A stretch of 64,000 nucleotides of DNA from Streptomyces umbrinus (GCF_030817415.1 NZ_JAUSZI010000002.1:10205501-10269500), one strand, 5' to 3'. Positions 15,839 through 24,462 are shown, counted from the stretch's first letter. Made by a program: numbers and translations. The notes: generated by a model not told the origin, from the letters alone.

Positions 15839-17257
15839 TCAGGCGGCGACGGCACCCGTGCGCACCGCGAACGCCCGCAGGCCGGGCAGGCTCCCCGGGG
15901 CGTAGAGGAGATCGGCGGTGAGCGTGCGGATTGCGGGGCGTTGGACTTCTTCGGGCGCGGTGTGCTCGATGGCTCGCAGAGCGCTGAAGGTGCGGCGTCC
16001 GTCGCCGAGTTGGTGCCACATGCGGGCCGTGTCGGTGAGGTAGCGCGCGACCCTTTCGGTGTTGGCCAACCGCGTGGGGTCGACACTGCGGACGTACGGA
16101 ACGGCGTCGTCGGGGGTGCCGAGGACGGTGAGGCTGCTGATCCGGTACATCGAGACCTCGGCAGGACTCGCCGAGATCGTGAAAAGACCTGCGGGCTTTC
16201 CGCTCTGATCGACGGGGATGCGGCCGGCCGTTTCCTCCGCCTCCTGGAGCAGGTCGAGCGCTGTACTGCGGCGGCCCCCGGACGCGGCCGTGTAAGCCGC
16301 AGTCATGAGCAGGCAGACGCGGGCGGCAAGGGTGTCAGCCTGCGGGCCTCCATTCTCCACGACCAGCGAGGTCGCGGTACGGGCCAGGAAGTCCACGGCG
16401 GCCGAGCTGCGGCCCGCACGGCGCATGGTGATTGCCACGACCCGCGCGGCGTCACTGAGGGGCCGCGGGTCACCGCTGGCCCGTGCGGCGATGAGCGCAC
16501 GGTCCGCAGTGGCCCACGCAGCCTCGGAGTGCTGCTTGACGGCGAGTTCGGTGGCCAGGACGTAGGCGCGGGCAACAGCCGCCTGGGCCCGCTCCCGCGT
16601 GCGGCCGATGGCGGCATCCCGAGTCGCCTCCGCCGTGGCGATCAGCGAGGGAAGGGCACTGCCGAGGGCGGCGTAGCGGGCGCCCGAGAACAGCCCGCGA
16701 GCCGTCGCGAGCCCGTCGGCGAGATCGCTCAGGCTCGTTGGTCTTCCGTTCACCGGCTCGAACAGGGCCCGTTCCATGGCGGCGGCCGGGTTGTGGGCGG
16801 CCGCTTCTGCCGCAGCAGCATCGGAGCCGGTCCCGGCGATCAGACTGGCGCCGAGTCCCAGCGCTCCAGTCATCAGTTCCCGACGTCGCACATCGTCCTC
16901 CAGCTCGGCTTTGGTCACCTTAGCGGCCGTCAGCTGCGGGACGGGCGCTTTGCGGCGAGCCGGGGGATCAGCGCTGCCTGTCTCGTCGGCAAGGCCCAGC
17001 AGGGAGAGCGGGATGGCGAGACCCTCGGCGATCCGCGTCAGGACATCGACGCTCTGGACCTGGCGTATGCCCCGCTCGATCGCGCTGACGTCGGACTGGG
17101 CGAGCCCGGCGAGGGAGCCCACGGTGGTCTGACTGGCGCCCGTGTACTGCCGGAAGTGTTTGATCACGGCGGCAAGATCGCGTGCTTCGAGGGCGCGTCG
17201 TGCCTTCTCGTGGTCCCACAGATCAAGGGGAACGACTAACGGGGAATGGCTGCGCAC
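15839..17257 (-). CDS. XRE-family regulator with C-terminal TPR-like helices
   Basis: A 472-aa protein: an N-terminal HTH (FRQYTGASQTTVGSLAGLAQ, then SDVSAIERGIRQVQS, about residues 30-70), a hydrophobic Ala-rich linker (LGLGASLIAGTGSDAAAAEAAA), and helical repeats to the end. The start is the GTG at 17257, well placed after a GGAGGGGGA ribosome site. It is divergent from the proline-rich peptide/AdoMet-synthetase operon and is the obvious candidate to control it. Regulators of this type often sit beside biosynthetic clusters. Confidence 0.85.
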   Translation of the reverse strand: MRSHSPLVVPLDLWDHEKARRALEARDLAAVIKHFRQYTGASQTTVGSLAGLAQSDVSAIERGIRQVQSVDVLTRIAEGLAIPLSLLGLADETGSADPPARRKAPVPQLTAAKVTKAELEDDVRRRELMTGALGLGASLIAGTGSDAAAAEAAAHNPAAAMERALFEPVNGRPTSLSDLADGLATARGLFSGARYAALGSALPSLIATAEATRDAAIGRTRERAQAAVARAYVLATELAVKQHSEAAWATADRALIAARASGDPRPLSDAARVVAITMRRAGRSSAAVDFLARTATSLVVENGGPQADTLAARVCLLMTAAYTAASGGRRSTALDLLQEAEETAGRIPVDQSGKPAGLFTISASPAEVSMYRISSLTVLGTPDDAVPYVRSVDPTRLANTERVARYLTDTARMWHQLGDGRRTFSALRAIEHTAPEEVQRPAIRTLTADLLYAPGSLPGLRAFAVRTGAVAA

Positions 17258-17330
17258 GGTGATCTCCCCCTCCGGGGCAGCGGCGTGACCTTGCCTCAGA
17301 GTAGAGGCACCGTGACCCCCTGTCAGGGCT

Positions 17331-17362
17331 TTGACCGGGACGCCAGATGGCCGTCCTATAGG
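17331..17362 (+). promoter_or_regulatory. Possible promoter of the Pro-rich peptide operon
   Basis: TTGACC (17331-17336) and an AT-containing CCTATAGG block (17355-17362) are the best -35/-10-like pair in the 240-bp gap between the divergent regulator and the peptide gene. The spacing is 18 nt if CCTATA is read as the -10 box, so this is a weak prediction. A leader of about 130 nt would precede the peptide start. Confidence 0.3.
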
Positions 17363-17497
17363 GCCGTCGAATGGGTTTCCCCCTCCTTTCTTCCCAGGCT
17401 GTGAGTGCACAGAGAACCTCCCGCGCAGCGGCCGGTAACGGTCCGGTTCCCGCAGCTCTGCGCTGGGCTCATCCCCTGGTCGAAGGAGTGTTCCGAC

Positions 17498-17581
17498 ATG
17501 CCGCAGCCGCCTTCTCCGCCCCCGCCGCCGCCCCCGCCGGGTCCGATCCCGACTCCGCCCCCGCCGGGTGGCGGTTCGTAA
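17498..17581 (+). CDS. 27-codon proline-rich peptide (candidate RiPP precursor or leader peptide)
   Basis: An ATG is preceded at 9 nt by AAGGAG. It encodes MPQPPS, eight consecutive prolines, GPIPT, four prolines and a C-terminal GGGS, then TAA. Sixteen of 27 residues or more are Pro. It is the first reading frame of the operon and is followed by a hairpin and then seven enzyme genes. Two readings fit. It may be a peptide substrate modified by the downstream enzymes; the neighbouring HPrK-like kinase family phosphorylates the C-terminal Ser of lasso precursors, and this peptide ends in Ser. Alternatively it may be a ribosome-stalling leader, since polyproline runs depend on EF-P. No Cys, Asp or Glu is present. 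Confidence 0.6.
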   Translation: MPQPPSPPPPPPPPGPIPTPPPPGGGS

Positions 17582-17596
17582 GTCCCCGGCACCAGG

Positions 17597-17627
17597 CCGT
17601 GCGTCCCGTCTCCGGCGGGGCGCACGG
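17597..17627 (+). terminator. Hairpin between the Pro-rich peptide gene and the enzyme operon
   Basis: Arms CCGTGCGTCCC (17597-17607) and GGGGCGCACGG (17617-17627) pair over 11 bp with one G-U wobble and a 9-nt loop. No U-run follows, so it is more likely a partial terminator, processing site or attenuator than a full stop. Placed 16 nt after the peptide stop and 41 nt before the next start, it would allow more peptide than enzyme to be made. Confidence 0.65.
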
Positions 17628-17667
17628 TCGCTGTCTCTCAGGCGCTGGCATCGACAAGGAGAACCTC

Positions 17668-18504
17668 GTGCAGGGAATCATCGCGCTCAACCCAGACGAG
17701 CTGGGGCAGGACCCCGCTGTCGGCATGGATTTGGCCCTCGCGCTGGGCGTGGGCCACCTGGAGATCCGTACGGCCTACGGCTCGAACGCCCTGATACTGG
17801 ACGACGCGCAGCTTCGCGAGGTCCGGCGGCTGGCCGACGAACGGGGTCTGCGCGTGGCGGCGCTGGCGTCCCCGCTGTGGAAGTGGTGCCGCCCCGAGGC
17901 CGTTCCCGGCAAGGTCGACAGCTTCGGTTTCCCCACGCAGGTGCCGGCCGAGGACCGGGAACGCTGGGTGGACCGCGCGCTCGCCGTCGCCGACATCCTG
18001 GGCACCGACCGGGTCCGCGTCTTCTCCCACTTGTCCGTGGGCGAGCAGACGGAGACGTTCCTGGGCGACCCTCTGCTGACGTACGCCCTCAAGGCCGCGG
18101 AGCGGGCCGGGGTGCGGCTGCTGCTGGAGAACGAGCCGGTGTGCACGGTCGCCGAGCCGACATCGCTCCTGGACGTGCTCCGCGAGCACGCCGGCCTGGG
18201 GCTGTGGCTCGACCTGGGGAACCTGTACGAGGTCGGCCACGGCACGGCGGAAGCCGTCGAGGTCCTCGCCCCGTACGTCGAGTACATCCACATCAAGGAC
18301 TACGTGCCGCGCGGCGACGGCATGAAGCAGTTCGTGGCGGCGGGTGCCGGCGATGTGCCGTATACGGACCTGCTTCCCGTCCTGCACCGGGTGCGGCCGG
18401 TGCTGCCGTACGCGCTGGAGACGCACGTGCGCGAGAGTCCGGGCGAGGCGCTGACGCGTGGCGCGGCATTTCTGCGCGGTGCCGTCGCGGGCGGCCTGGC
18501 GTGA
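17668..18504 (+). CDS. Sugar phosphate isomerase/epimerase-like TIM barrel
   Basis: A 278-aa protein of the xylose-isomerase-like/AP-endonuclease-2 barrel family. Signature blocks are ALGVGHLEIRTAYG, RLLLENEPVC, GLGLWLDLGNLYEVGH and VEYIHIKDYVP, with Glu/Asp/His/Glu positions that usually bind a divalent metal. It probably isomerises or epimerises a sugar or keto-acid intermediate. The GTG start follows AAGGAGAA. It begins a run of seven genes in which each stop overlaps the next start; its own TGA overlaps the next GTG. Confidence 0.88.
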   Translation: MQGIIALNPDELGQDPAVGMDLALALGVGHLEIRTAYGSNALILDDAQLREVRRLADERGLRVAALASPLWKWCRPEAVPGKVDSFGFPTQVPAEDRERWVDRALAVADILGTDRVRVFSHLSVGEQTETFLGDPLLTYALKAAERAGVRLLLENEPVCTVAEPTSLLDVLREHAGLGLWLDLGNLYEVGHGTAEAVEVLAPYVEYIHIKDYVPRGDGMKQFVAAGAGDVPYTDLLPVLHRVRPVLPYALETHVRESPGEALTRGAAFLRGAVAGGLA

Positions 18505-19436
18505 GGCGGGTCCTGCTCATCGGCTCGGGGGAGGTCGGAGCCAAGCACGCCGAAGCCGTGACCCGCACCGACGGAATGGGCCTGGTGGGCGTCGCCGACC
18601 CTTCGCCGGTCGTTGCCCCGCCTGCTGGGGTGCCGCTGCTCGCCCGGTGGGAGACGGCGCTGGAGACCCTCGCGCCGGACGTAGTCGTGGTGGCGACGCC
18701 GCCCGGCACTGCCCTGGTGGCCGCCCGCGCCGCCGCGCGGGGTGGCACGGCCGTCCTGGTGGAGAAGCCCGTCACGCTCGATCCCGCCGATCTGACCCCG
18801 GCACCGGAGGACCGGCGGATCTTCGTCACCTTCCAGCCGCATTTCGCCCCCGGACTCGCCGGGCTGCTCGCCCAGGCACCGGCGGTCCGCCGGGCCTCGG
18901 TGACGCTGGTGTGCCGCCGGGACCAGGCCTACTACCGGAGTTGGCGCACCCGATACGCCACCGCCGGGGGCGTCCTGCACCAGCAGGCCATTCACGGCCT
19001 GGCCCTCGCCCTGCGCCTCCTGACCCCCGCGCCCATCACCTCCTGTACCGCCGAGGTGCACCGCGAACGGCGGTGGGCCGAATCGGAAGACCGCATCACA
19101 GCGACGGTGACGTTCGCGGACGGCGCGCTTCTGACGGTGGACGCCCGGGTCGACAGCGTCGACCAACAGCGGCGCCACGAGGTCACGCTGCACCTGGATG
19201 ACGGACAGCACGTGCATGTGCGCGGCCGGAACCTCGAAGCCGGCCTCGGCGATCCGCTGGCCGCGCCCGGCGACCTGGCGCTGCGCCAGGCCATGTACCG
19301 GGCCCTGCCCGCCGGGACCGCCGACCCGTACCACCCGTCCTTGTTCCCGCTTCCCCAGCTCCGCCGCATCCTGGAGGTCATCGACCATGCCTACCGCACC
19401 GCACGCAACGTTCCTGAGGCCGGTACTGCCGCATGA
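18501..19436 (+). CDS. Gfo/Idh/MocA-type NAD(P)-dependent oxidoreductase
   Basis: A 311-aa protein with an N-terminal Rossmann motif (VLLIGSGEVGAKHAEAV), a VVVVATPPG strand, and the family's VEKPVTLD Lys block. A C-terminal alpha/beta domain includes GGVLHQQAIHGLALAL, which resembles the catalytic region with the conserved His. Such enzymes oxidise or reduce sugar alcohols and inositols. It starts at a GTG overlapping the upstream stop, and its last 50 nt overlap the AdoMet synthetase gene in another frame. Confidence 0.9.
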   Translation: MRRVLLIGSGEVGAKHAEAVTRTDGMGLVGVADPSPVVAPPAGVPLLARWETALETLAPDVVVVATPPGTALVAARAAARGGTAVLVEKPVTLDPADLTPAPEDRRIFVTFQPHFAPGLAGLLAQAPAVRRASVTLVCRRDQAYYRSWRTRYATAGGVLHQQAIHGLALALRLLTPAPITSCTAEVHRERRWAESEDRITATVTFADGALLTVDARVDSVDQQRRHEVTLHLDDGQHVHVRGRNLEAGLGDPLAAPGDLALRQAMYRALPAGTADPYHPSLFPLPQLRRILEVIDHAYRTARNVPEAGTAA

Positions 19437-20613
19437 CCTCAGTGTCGAGGTCGTCGAGCGCAAGGGCGTCGGGCACCCAGACACCCTCGCCGACTCCATC
19501 GCCGAGTTGGCCTCGATCCGCTACAGCGAATACTGCCTGCGCGAGTTCGGCGCCGTCCTGCACCACAACCTCGACAAGGTCGCCGTCCTCGGGGGCCGCG
19601 CCCGCTTCGGGGACACCGACGGCACGTACGACCGGCCCGTGCGCGTGATCTTCGGCGGCCGGATCTCGACATCCTTCGCCGGCCGTACGATCCCCGTACG
19701 CGAGATCCTCGAAGCCGCTGCCGCCGAGCAACTGCGCACCGCCCTGCCGAGGTTCGAGCACATCACGTGGCAGGCCCAGCACGAGACGACCGACTCCTCC
19801 AAGTTCGAGCGCTGGTTCGCCCCTCACGGCCATCAGGACCTGCCGGAGCGCCCCACCGCATTTTCGAACGACACCGCGTTCCTCGTCGGCACCGCGCCGC
19901 GCACCACGGCCGAGACCGTCGCGCTGCTCACCGAAGCCTGGTTCCGCCAGCAGCCGTGGGCGGGCAGCGACATCAAGGCCCTGGTCATCCGCGACGAGCA
20001 CGTGCTGAACGTCACCGTGTGCGTCCCGGCCGTGGCCGGACACCTGGCCAGCAGCGCGGAGTTCGAGGACGCAGTCAGCGACGCCGCCCAGGAACTCACC
20101 ACCCAGCTCCTGGGACACCTGCCCGGCCCGGTCACGGTCGTGTGCAACACCCGCAACAGCCGCACGGGCCCACTTTCGGGCCAGTACTTCACCGTCTCCG
20201 GATCGGCGATCGACTACGGCGAAGACGGGCTGGTCGGCCGGGGCAACGCACGTTCCGGGCTGATCACCCCCGGCCAGCAGGCCGGCAACGAGGCGCTGTT
20301 CGGGAAGAATCCCGCCTACCACGTGGGCAAGGTCGGCGGATGGCTCGTCGACGAGGCGAGCCGCACGCTCGCCGAGAAGACCGGCGGGCTGTGCCGCATC
20401 GCGGTGATGTGGCGCAACGGGAGCGCCTACCCCGAGCCCGCCTCGCTCGACATCACCGCCACACACCCCGACCCGGCGAACGCCGAGCTGGTGCGCGACG
20501 TGCTACGCCGTACGGACTGGGTGCCTGACCTCGTGGACAACCAGCGCTACCTGCCCGCCGTTCTGCCGGTGCACCAGCTGCTGGCCGAACTCGACCCGCC
20601 CACGCTGTCGTGA
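19387..20613 (+). CDS. Archaeal-type S-adenosylmethionine synthetase
   Basis: A 408-aa protein of the archaeal-type methionine adenosyltransferase family (PF01941), not the bacterial MetK type. Motifs are VEVVERKGVGHPDTLADSIA, HNLDKVAVLGG, VRVIFGGRIS, SNDTAFLVG, and GLVGRGNARSGLITP near the C-terminus. The family converts methionine and ATP to AdoMet. A dedicated copy in a gene cluster suggests local AdoMet supply or a related adenosylation. The length is close to the family norm. The ATG lies within the end of the upstream gene, and the stop overlaps the next GTG. The genome presumably has its own bacterial metK elsewhere. Confidence 0.92.
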   Translation: MPTAPHATFLRPVLPHDLSVEVVERKGVGHPDTLADSIAELASIRYSEYCLREFGAVLHHNLDKVAVLGGRARFGDTDGTYDRPVRVIFGGRISTSFAGRTIPVREILEAAAAEQLRTALPRFEHITWQAQHETTDSSKFERWFAPHGHQDLPERPTAFSNDTAFLVGTAPRTTAETVALLTEAWFRQQPWAGSDIKALVIRDEHVLNVTVCVPAVAGHLASSAEFEDAVSDAAQELTTQLLGHLPGPVTVVCNTRNSRTGPLSGQYFTVSGSAIDYGEDGLVGRGNARSGLITPGQQAGNEALFGKNPAYHVGKVGGWLVDEASRTLAEKTGGLCRIAVMWRNGSAYPEPASLDITATHPDPANAELVRDVLRRTDWVPDLVDNQRYLPAVLPVHQLLAELDPPTLS

Positions 20614-21497
20614 ACCCGGCCGCCCTGGCGACCGGCCACCTCACTGCTGCCCTGGAGCTTCCTCCGGGGCTGGACACGGGCCCGGCCGTCACGGCGGCCA
20701 ACCGGCTCCCCGGCGGCTGGCACCTCTTCGCCCCGGGCCCCGAGAACCGGGACTGCCCGGTCGTGGAGGTGACCTATGCCGACGCAGAGCCGAAGGTCAC
20801 CGTGGACGGGCAGACGATCCGCATGAGCCTCACCTGCGGCGCCGCCCGGTCCGCGACGCTCGCGTACACGACGTATACCGCGCTGGAGCGAGCCCGCCAG
20901 GAGCGGCAGATACTCACCCTCCACGCCAACGCCGCCGTCACGCCGAGCGGACGCGGCGTCCTGCTGCTGGGCAACAAGGGCGCGGGCAAGACCAGCGTGA
21001 CCCTGGCGCTCGGCGAACGCGGCTGGACCCACGCCGGCGACGACCTGACCGTCCTGGCCGAGCATGAGGACGAGCTGCTGATCCTGCCGGGCAAGGAGAC
21101 AGCCGCCGTCCGCCCGCAAGACCCGGAGCTGTGGCAGGCCCCGAAGCCCATCGTCGACCTCGCCCCCTTCCTCCGCGTCCCCGTCCCCCTGGCCGGGGTC
21201 ATCCGCCTCACCGTCCACCCCGCCATTCCCCGCCCGCAGCTCGTACCGGCCACACCGTTCTCCGCGAACGAGCAACTCCGCCTCCACGAGGCCCTCGCCC
21301 GGTACATCAGCGGACTCCCCACCCCGCTGACCGGCCCCACCGGAGCGCCGTACGGACCGGTATGGCCACTGGACGATCTCCCGCTCGCCCGCTGGCGGAC
21401 CCATCTGATCACGCGGCTCGAACAGCACCCGTACACCTACCTGTACGCGCCCGACCCGCAGACCGCCGCCGACCTCATCACCGGGGAGTACCTGTGA
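20610..21497 (+). CDS. HPr-kinase-like ATP-binding protein
   Basis: A 295-aa protein with an HPrK-type core: LHANAAVTPSGRGVLLLGNK then GAGKTSVTLALGE (Walker A near residues 115-130), followed by WTHAGDDLTVL with the DD pair seen in HPrK relatives. Kinases of this group in lasso-peptide clusters phosphorylate the C-terminal Ser of the precursor (established for that family); whether this one acts on the GGGS-ending peptide is inference. It could equally phosphorylate a sugar or other small molecule. The GTG start overlaps the AdoMet synthetase stop, and the stop overlaps the glycosyltransferase GTG. Confidence 0.78.
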   Translation: MNPAALATGHLTAALELPPGLDTGPAVTAANRLPGGWHLFAPGPENRDCPVVEVTYADAEPKVTVDGQTIRMSLTCGAARSATLAYTTYTALERARQERQILTLHANAAVTPSGRGVLLLGNKGAGKTSVTLALGERGWTHAGDDLTVLAEHEDELLILPGKETAAVRPQDPELWQAPKPIVDLAPFLRVPVPLAGVIRLTVHPAIPRPQLVPATPFSANEQLRLHEALARYISGLPTPLTGPTGAPYGPVWPLDDLPLARWRTHLITRLEQHPYTYLYAPDPQTAADLITGEYL

Positions 21498-22546
21498 CGC
21501 CGGAGCCCGCCGCGATCCTGCCCAGCCGCGACGAACCCGCCACCATTGCCGCCGTCACCGCGGCCGTCGACACCGCGCTGAACGACCCGCGCGCGGTCAT
21601 CATCCACACCGACTCCTCCGACCACCCCACGACCAGCGATCACTTCACCGCTACCCCCACCCGCGCCCGCAAGATCAGCCTCACCAACGTCCCCCGGGGC
21701 AAGGGCGCGCAGATCCTGAAGGCGCTCGCACACCTGCCGGACACGGACGGCCCCGTCCTCATCGCTGACACTGACACCCGCAACCCCGACCCCGACGTGT
21801 ACCGCGAACTCCTCGTACACGGAGAACGCGGATTCGCCATCGCCGACTACCCGCGCTACTGGGACGAGGCCAACCTGACCTCACACCTGGCTCGCCCGCT
21901 GATCGCAGCCGCCACCGGCCACGACGTCCCCCAGCCGCTCGCAGGCGACCTGGCACTCTCCGCCCGGGCCATCCGCGCCGTACGGACCGCCGTCAACACG
22001 ATGGACGCGCAACTCCACCCGGCTGTCAACGGATACGGCATCGACGCGTTCCTCCTGCTGACGGCCGCCCCCACCGGCCGCCTCACCTCCGTCACCGTGC
22101 AGGCTCCGAAGACGCACGCCGCGTCGTTTCCGCACTTGCCACAGATCTACGACCAGGCCGTGCCGGTCCTCCTGGCACTCACCGCCTACTGGCCCCACCG
22201 GCTCGCACCGGCAGCGAGTGCTCCGCCCTACCGTCCCGCGCACCGCACCCTGGACCCCGGCCGTCGCGCCGCCATGCTGGCCACGCTCCATGCACTCGCA
22301 CCCGCGGACCCCCGATACGATGCCTGTCCGTGGCCGGTGGCTGTAGCCGATGCCTGGCACTCCGTCAGGAACGGCACCGCCCCTCACGAGGCAGCCCACG
22401 GCCTGTGGCCCCACTACGTCCACCGCGTCCGCACCTGGCTCACCGCCGCGACACCGCCGAACGAAAGGGCGGCGCAGCTAGCCGCCGCCCACACCCGGCT
22501 GTTCGGGGTCCTAACCGCCCACTCCACCCGGAGCCGCATCTCATGA
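21494..22546 (+). CDS. GpgS-like family 2/81 glycosyltransferase
   Basis: A 350-aa GT-A-type transferase resembling glucosyl-3-phosphoglycerate synthases. It has IIHTDSSD near the N-terminus, KGAQILKAL, the metal-binding IADTDTR (DxD-like), and the acceptor-side pattern HLARPLIAAATGHDVPQPLA followed by NGYGIDAFLLL. Members use NDP-glucose and a phosphorylated glycerate-type acceptor; acceptor specificity here is unknown. The GTG start overlaps the upstream stop and the stop overlaps the next ATG. A longer upstream frame is a shadow of the kinase gene. Confidence 0.8.
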   Translation: MTPEPAAILPSRDEPATIAAVTAAVDTALNDPRAVIIHTDSSDHPTTSDHFTATPTRARKISLTNVPRGKGAQILKALAHLPDTDGPVLIADTDTRNPDPDVYRELLVHGERGFAIADYPRYWDEANLTSHLARPLIAAATGHDVPQPLAGDLALSARAIRAVRTAVNTMDAQLHPAVNGYGIDAFLLLTAAPTGRLTSVTVQAPKTHAASFPHLPQIYDQAVPVLLALTAYWPHRLAPAASAPPYRPAHRTLDPGRRAAMLATLHALAPADPRYDACPWPVAVADAWHSVRNGTAPHEAAHGLWPHYVHRVRTWLTAATPPNERAAQLAAAHTRLFGVLTAHSTRSRIS

Positions 22547-23283
22547 GCACCACCACCGGCGCCTTCCGCGCGTTCGCTCTGGAACCATTCCCCACCATCA
22601 CCCGCGGCGATGATCTCTCTGGCGTGATCACGGAGGTCCTGGCCGCCCAGGCAACGGAGTTGCAGGACGGCGACGTGATCGTTATCGCCTCGAAGGTCGT
22701 CTCGATCGCCGAGGAGCGGTTTGTCGACCTCGCGGGTGTGACCCCCGGCCCGGCCGCCCTCGACCTGTCCGCGCGCACCGGCAAACCGGCCGAGATCGTG
22801 GAACTGATCCTCGGAGAATCCAGCGACCACTTCGTGGCCGGCGAGCGCGGGCCGATCATCGCCCGACACCACATCGGATATCAGCTGACGTCGGCCGGCA
22901 TCGACCGCGCCGGGCCCGACGGCGCGTGGCTGCTGCCCAAGGACCCCGACGCATCCGCCCGCGCGCTGCGCGACGCAATCACCGCACTCAGCGGCGCCAC
23001 CGTCGCAGTGGTGATCGCCGACTCCGACGGACGCGCAGACCGGCGCGGCGCCACCGTCATCAGCATCGGCGCCGCCGGCATCGCGCCGCTACGCGTCACC
23101 GAGCACACCGAGCCCGACGGGAAGACCAAACGGCAGGAGGAGACCCTCACCGACCTGGTGGCCGCAGCAGCCGGCCTGATCCTCGGACAGCGCGGACGCG
23201 GCGCCCCCGTCGCCGTGCTGCGGGGCATCGCCTACGAACACAGCGACGAAGGAGTGGCCGCGATCCTTCACCACGCGCCGTGA
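22543..23283 (+). CDS. CofE/FbiB-like F420-0:gamma-glutamyl ligase homologue
   Basis: A 246-aa protein with CofE hallmarks: GDVIVIASKVVSIAE, the metal-binding VVIADSDGR, and AAAAGLILGQRGRG followed by PVAVLRGIAY near the end. CofE is a GTP-dependent ligase that adds L-glutamate to a phospholactate group in F420. A single-domain copy in this cluster, with no other F420 genes, suggests an amide-forming step on a cluster-specific acid. The ATG overlaps the upstream stop and the stop overlaps the next GTG. Confidence 0.88.
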   Translation: MSTTTGAFRAFALEPFPTITRGDDLSGVITEVLAAQATELQDGDVIVIASKVVSIAEERFVDLAGVTPGPAALDLSARTGKPAEIVELILGESSDHFVAGERGPIIARHHIGYQLTSAGIDRAGPDGAWLLPKDPDASARALRDAITALSGATVAVVIADSDGRADRRGATVISIGAAGIAPLRVTEHTEPDGKTKRQEETLTDLVAAAAGLILGQRGRGAPVAVLRGIAYEHSDEGVAAILHHAP

Positions 23284-24089
23284 CACGGCTCGCCCTGCTC
23301 GGTTCCCCCGTCGACGCCGCGCTGTCGCCCGCCCTGCACCGGGCGGCCTACACAGCGATGGGGCTGCCCTGGACTTACCACGCCATCGAATGCCAACCAC
23401 AGGATCTGCCGCGCTTCCTGGGCGCCCTCGACGGCAGTTGGCGCGGCTTCTCGCTGACCATGCCGCTCAAGCGGACCGTTGTCCCGCTCCTGGACGAGGC
23501 GTCGCAGACAGTCACGCGGATCGGCGCGGCGAACACCATCGTCGTGACACCCAACGGCCGACTCCTTGGGGAAAACACCGACCTCTACGGCATGATGCGG
23601 GCCCTGCGCGAGGCAGACGTGACCACGGCCACTACCGTCACCGTGCTCGGTGCGGGGGCGACGGCCTGCACAGCGCTCGCCGCCGGACGCGAACTGGGCT
23701 GCGATCAGGCAGTCGTGATCGCCCGCGACACAGGCAGGGCCAGTTCCCTGCTCGGGCCGACGGCCGAACGAATCGGCATCAAGATCAGCATCGAGCCGTG
23801 GACAGCCGCCGACCATCATCTGGCCGTCGACCTCGTCGTATCCGCAATGCCACCCCATGCTGCGGATGCTCTCGCCCCGCTGTGGACACCAGGCACCGGC
23901 ACCCTCATGGATGTCGTCTACCGTCCCTGGCCCAGCCGTTTCGCGCACACCGCCCAAGAAGCCGGGCGGCGCGTAGTGGGAGGGCTGCCGATGCTTGTAC
24001 ACCAAGCCGCACGACAAGTCGTCCTCCAGACCGGATACTCCCCAGCGCCGATCACCGAGATGCTGCTGGCCTGTCAGCGCGAGGACTGA
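23280..24089 (+). CDS. Shikimate dehydrogenase-like (AroE family) oxidoreductase
   Basis: A 269-aa AroE-family protein. Substrate-loop residues are seen in GSPVDAALSPALHRAAY, the catalytic Lys in LTMPLKRTVVPLLDE, GAANTIV, the catalytic Asp in GENTDLYG, and the NADP loop VLGAGATACTAL. It reduces or oxidises a shikimate- or quinate-like substrate, or a related cyclitol. The GTG start overlaps the CofE-like stop. It is the last gene of the operon; a decayed regulator fragment on the opposite strand follows. Confidence 0.9.
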   Translation: MTRLALLGSPVDAALSPALHRAAYTAMGLPWTYHAIECQPQDLPRFLGALDGSWRGFSLTMPLKRTVVPLLDEASQTVTRIGAANTIVVTPNGRLLGENTDLYGMMRALREADVTTATTVTVLGAGATACTALAAGRELGCDQAVVIARDTGRASSLLGPTAERIGIKISIEPWTAADHHLAVDLVVSAMPPHAADALAPLWTPGTGTLMDVVYRPWPSRFAHTAQEAGRRVVGGLPMLVHQAARQVVLQTGYSPAPITEMLLACQRED

Positions 24090-24150
24090 CCAAGCCATCA
24101 AGTCGTGAGTAGGAGCCCCAGCCCCATCGCAGCCCTGGCTCAACGCAGCG

Positions 24151-24462
24151 TCAGGCGGCGGCGAGGTGGAGGAGCTCCGGAACGCCCTGAGCATGCCGGT
24201 AGGGCTGGAAGCGGGGGAGCAGGTCGTCGACGAGGCTGACGCAGCGCGGCGCGCCGATGTGACGGGCCAGCAAAAGGGACTGGGTTGCGGCGGCCGCGGC
24301 GGGCTCGGGTTCCTTCAAGTCGAGATAGCTCGCGGCTCGGTAGGCGAGGAAGACACCTTTCGTCTTGTTCCGGGCGGGCGGCAGGAGGCGTTCGCCGTGG
24401 GTGATGAGCTGGTGGGCGCGGCTGGTGTCGCCGAGGTCCAGGAGGGCCTGGCCGGTGTCCAC
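24151..24462 (-). pseudogene. C-terminal fragment of a TPR-type regulator
   Basis: About 103 codons match the C-terminal end of the large Streptomyces HTH-TPR regulators (ALLDLGDTSRAHQLITHGER, PPARNKTKGVFLAYRAASYL, ARHIGAPRCVSLVDDL). The HTH and most repeats are missing and the region upstream (24463-24548) does not continue the frame. It is a relic lying just after the biosynthetic operon, perhaps of a second cluster regulator. Confidence 0.6.

Noticed and set aside
15716-17239. Long plus-strand frame opposite the TPR regulator
   Set aside because: Gly/Arg-rich low-complexity product; the opposite strand has the HTH and TPR signals.
17568-19436. 622-codon frame across the isomerase gene
   Set aside because: Only its last half is real (the Gfo/Idh gene from 18501); the rest is a shadow with Arg/Ala-rich sequence.
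22543-23283. CofE-like gene as part of F420 biosynthesis
   Set aside because: No cofC/cofD (fbiA/fbiD) or cofG/H genes nearby; the overlapping neighbours point to a cluster-specific role.
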